Assembly (NCBI GenBank): GCA_022567015.1
Contig: JADFHR010000057.1
Coordinates: 1-14,578, forward strand
Direction: 5' to 3'
Source: Pseudomonadota bacterium
GTDB taxonomy: Bacteria; Pseudomonadota; Alphaproteobacteria; Rhodospirillales; 2-02-FULL-58-16
Length of the DNA: 14,578 nt
The notes below the pieces were generated by a model. It had not been told where the DNA came from and searched no databases. It saw only the letters and a list, made by a program, of their open reading frames with translations. This document shows positions 13,942 through 14,578 of the stretch, one piece after another (within the stretch, counting starts at the first letter, position 1; each line of letters begins with the position of its first letter). The position numbers were made by a program, and so were the translations under genes.

Positions 13942-14253
13942 CTAGCCCGCCCGTTTGCGCACGGCCGTCAGCCCGGTGCAGCACTCCTCGGTCAACAGGG
14001 TGACAACGGAGTCCAGCAACGGGTAGTTGGCCGTGCAACGCAGGATCCGGCCCCGGCGCTCCTGGCCGATCAGCCCGGCGCTCACCAGATGCCCGATGTG
14101 ATGCGAGAGCGTCGAGGCGGGAATGCCCAGGTGCTCCTTCACCGCACCCACGCTCAGCCCGTCGGGGCCGGCGCGCACGAGCAGGCGGATGATCCGCAGG
14201 CGGGTCGGGTGGCCCAGCTTCTCCAGGCACCGGGCGGCATGGTCCAGATCCAT
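13942..14253 (-). CDS. arsR: ArsR-family metalloregulatory repressor
   Basis: The product is 103 residues, a winged-helix repressor of the ArsR/SmtB family. It has LGHPTRLRIIRLL (13-25), the recognition helix region IPASTLSHHIGHLVSAGLI (44-62) and the wing QERRGRILRCTANY (64-77). The C-terminal TEECCTG holds vicinal cysteines C91 and C92, with C73 and C9 as further possible ligands. A C-terminal CC of this sort is known in arsenite-responsive ArsR proteins of Proteobacteria. ATG 14253 begins the homologous region and has AAGGGA before it; ATG 14283 lacks a ribosome-binding site. It probably represses itself and the permease gene downstream through the palindrome at 14289-14318. The inducing ion is not certain. 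Confidence 0.92.
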   Translation of the reverse strand: MDLDHAARCLEKLGHPTRLRIIRLLVRAGPDGLSVGAVKEHLGIPASTLSHHIGHLVSAGLIGQERRGRILRCTANYPLLDSVVTLLTEECCTGLTAVRKRAG

Positions 14254-14288
14254 GCCGTCCCTTTTAGGCCATGGCGCCGGCATTGTAA

Positions 14289-14318
14289 ACGATATTTCCA
14301 GAATTATCGAAATATTGT
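14289..14318 (-). promoter_or_regulatory. Probable ArsR operator
   Basis: ACGATATTTC (14289-14298) and GAAATATTGT (14309-14318) are inverted repeats (9 of 10 paired) with a 10-base AT-rich centre. They lie 36-65 bases upstream of the arsR start. Position, length and the ATATTTC...GAAATAT symmetry are as expected for an ArsR-family operator overlapping its own promoter. Confidence 0.7.
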
Positions 14319-14421
14319 GGCCACGGAAATCGCGTGGCGGCGATACCGGCTGGAATCGGCCGGCCGCGAAAGCCCGCGGCGAACGTCCGACCGCCGAGGC
14401 CGATCCCGGACAGGGCGGCTA

Positions 14422-14450
14422 ATAATACCAAGGGGCGCTGATCATGACCC
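14422..14450 (-). repeat. 29-bp inverted repeat, right copy
   Basis: The reverse complement of this segment matches 102-130 at 28 of 29 positions. It lies just outside the arsR promoter region, and no gene is supported between it and the arsR operator (14319-14421). Confidence 0.65.
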
Positions 14451-14458
14451 CTAGAGAT

Positions 14459-14550
14459 CGCGTAGGCGGCTCGTCGGGTAGGAGGAAAGTTGCAGGCGAT
14501 GCGGCGCATCGTCAAAACTTTTCGACGCCCTCCGACGGGCCGCATACGCG
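14459..14550. repeat. 92-bp long imperfect palindrome
   Basis: The outer arms at 14459-14482 and 14529-14550 (CGCGTA.GCGGC.CGTCGG core on the left) are inverted repeats with about 20 of 22 pairs. Inside, GAAAGTT/AACTTTTC and then GCGATGC/GCATCGT add further stems, so almost the whole 92 bases can fold. The inner core is shared with the palindrome at 1-94, and the 12-mer GGCTCGTCGGGT also occurs at 94-105. A REP/MITE-like element is likely. Confidence 0.55.
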
Positions 14551-14560
14551 ACCGCAACGG

Positions 14561-14578
14561 CGGCTTACCAAGGCTTTC
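14561..14578 (+). repeat. 18-bp direct repeat of the window start
   Basis: CGGCTTACCAAGGCTTTC is identical to positions 1-18. It may mean that the sequence begins and ends in copies of one repeat family, or that the molecule is a short circle with an 18-base overlap. The gene content is chromosomal in nature, which favours a repeat. Confidence 0.6.

Noticed and set aside
1..14578. Complete circular plasmid or phage
   Set aside because: The 18-base end overlap alone is weak, it lies in a repeat family, and no replication, partition or phage gene is present.

Overview
The window is high-GC DNA with an alphaproteobacterial look, most like a Rhodospirillales-type genome. The evidence is the fdhD-mobA-DUF3305-DUF3306 gene order, FixL-like and S-helix sensor proteins, an IS1380-type transposase remnant and dispersed palindromic intergenic repeats. 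No rRNA, tRNA or CRISPR array was seen, so the taxonomy is inferred.

Layout. Positions 1-260 are repeats. A small 2-oxoglutarate/Fe(II)-type oxygenase (290-940, minus) is divergent from a membrane-bound hybrid histidine kinase with a FixL-like, possibly haem-binding PAS domain (1263-3944, plus). A tightly overlapping minus-strand operon follows, read from 6708 down to 3990: fdhD, mobA, DUF3305 and DUF3306. Divergent from it across an AT-rich palindromic control region is a tungstate ABC transporter, tupB-tupC-tupA (6906-9230). Together these take up tungstate, attach GMP to the metal cofactor and sulfurate it for a formate dehydrogenase. The dehydrogenase structural genes are not in the window.

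Positions 9231-10688 are mostly non-coding. They hold two tandem operator-like palindromes, an unrecognised small exported-protein ORF (9503-9946), a truncated and frameshifted IS1380 transposase and an AT-rich promoter island. Then comes the most unusual gene: a 658-residue membrane protein with PAS, coiled-coil and GAF sensory modules fused to a complete RadC (JAMM-type) domain (10689-12665). The right end has an ArsR-family repressor with vicinal cysteines (13942-14253) and a COG0701-type permease (12817-13854), both minus, preceded by a clear ArsR-type operator. Repeats close the window.

The main discovery is a possible linked system. A CTATACGTTCGGATAG-like palindrome, in tandem pairs about 20-21 bp apart, lies upstream of the hybrid kinase, the small exported ORF and the PAS-GAF-RadC protein. 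The conserved CGTTCG core is 175, 170 and 175 bases from the respective start codons. Two of these three promoters also carry the same 53-bp palindromic element. This suggests one regulon joining an oxygen- or redox-type sensor kinase to a membrane-anchored sensory RadC.
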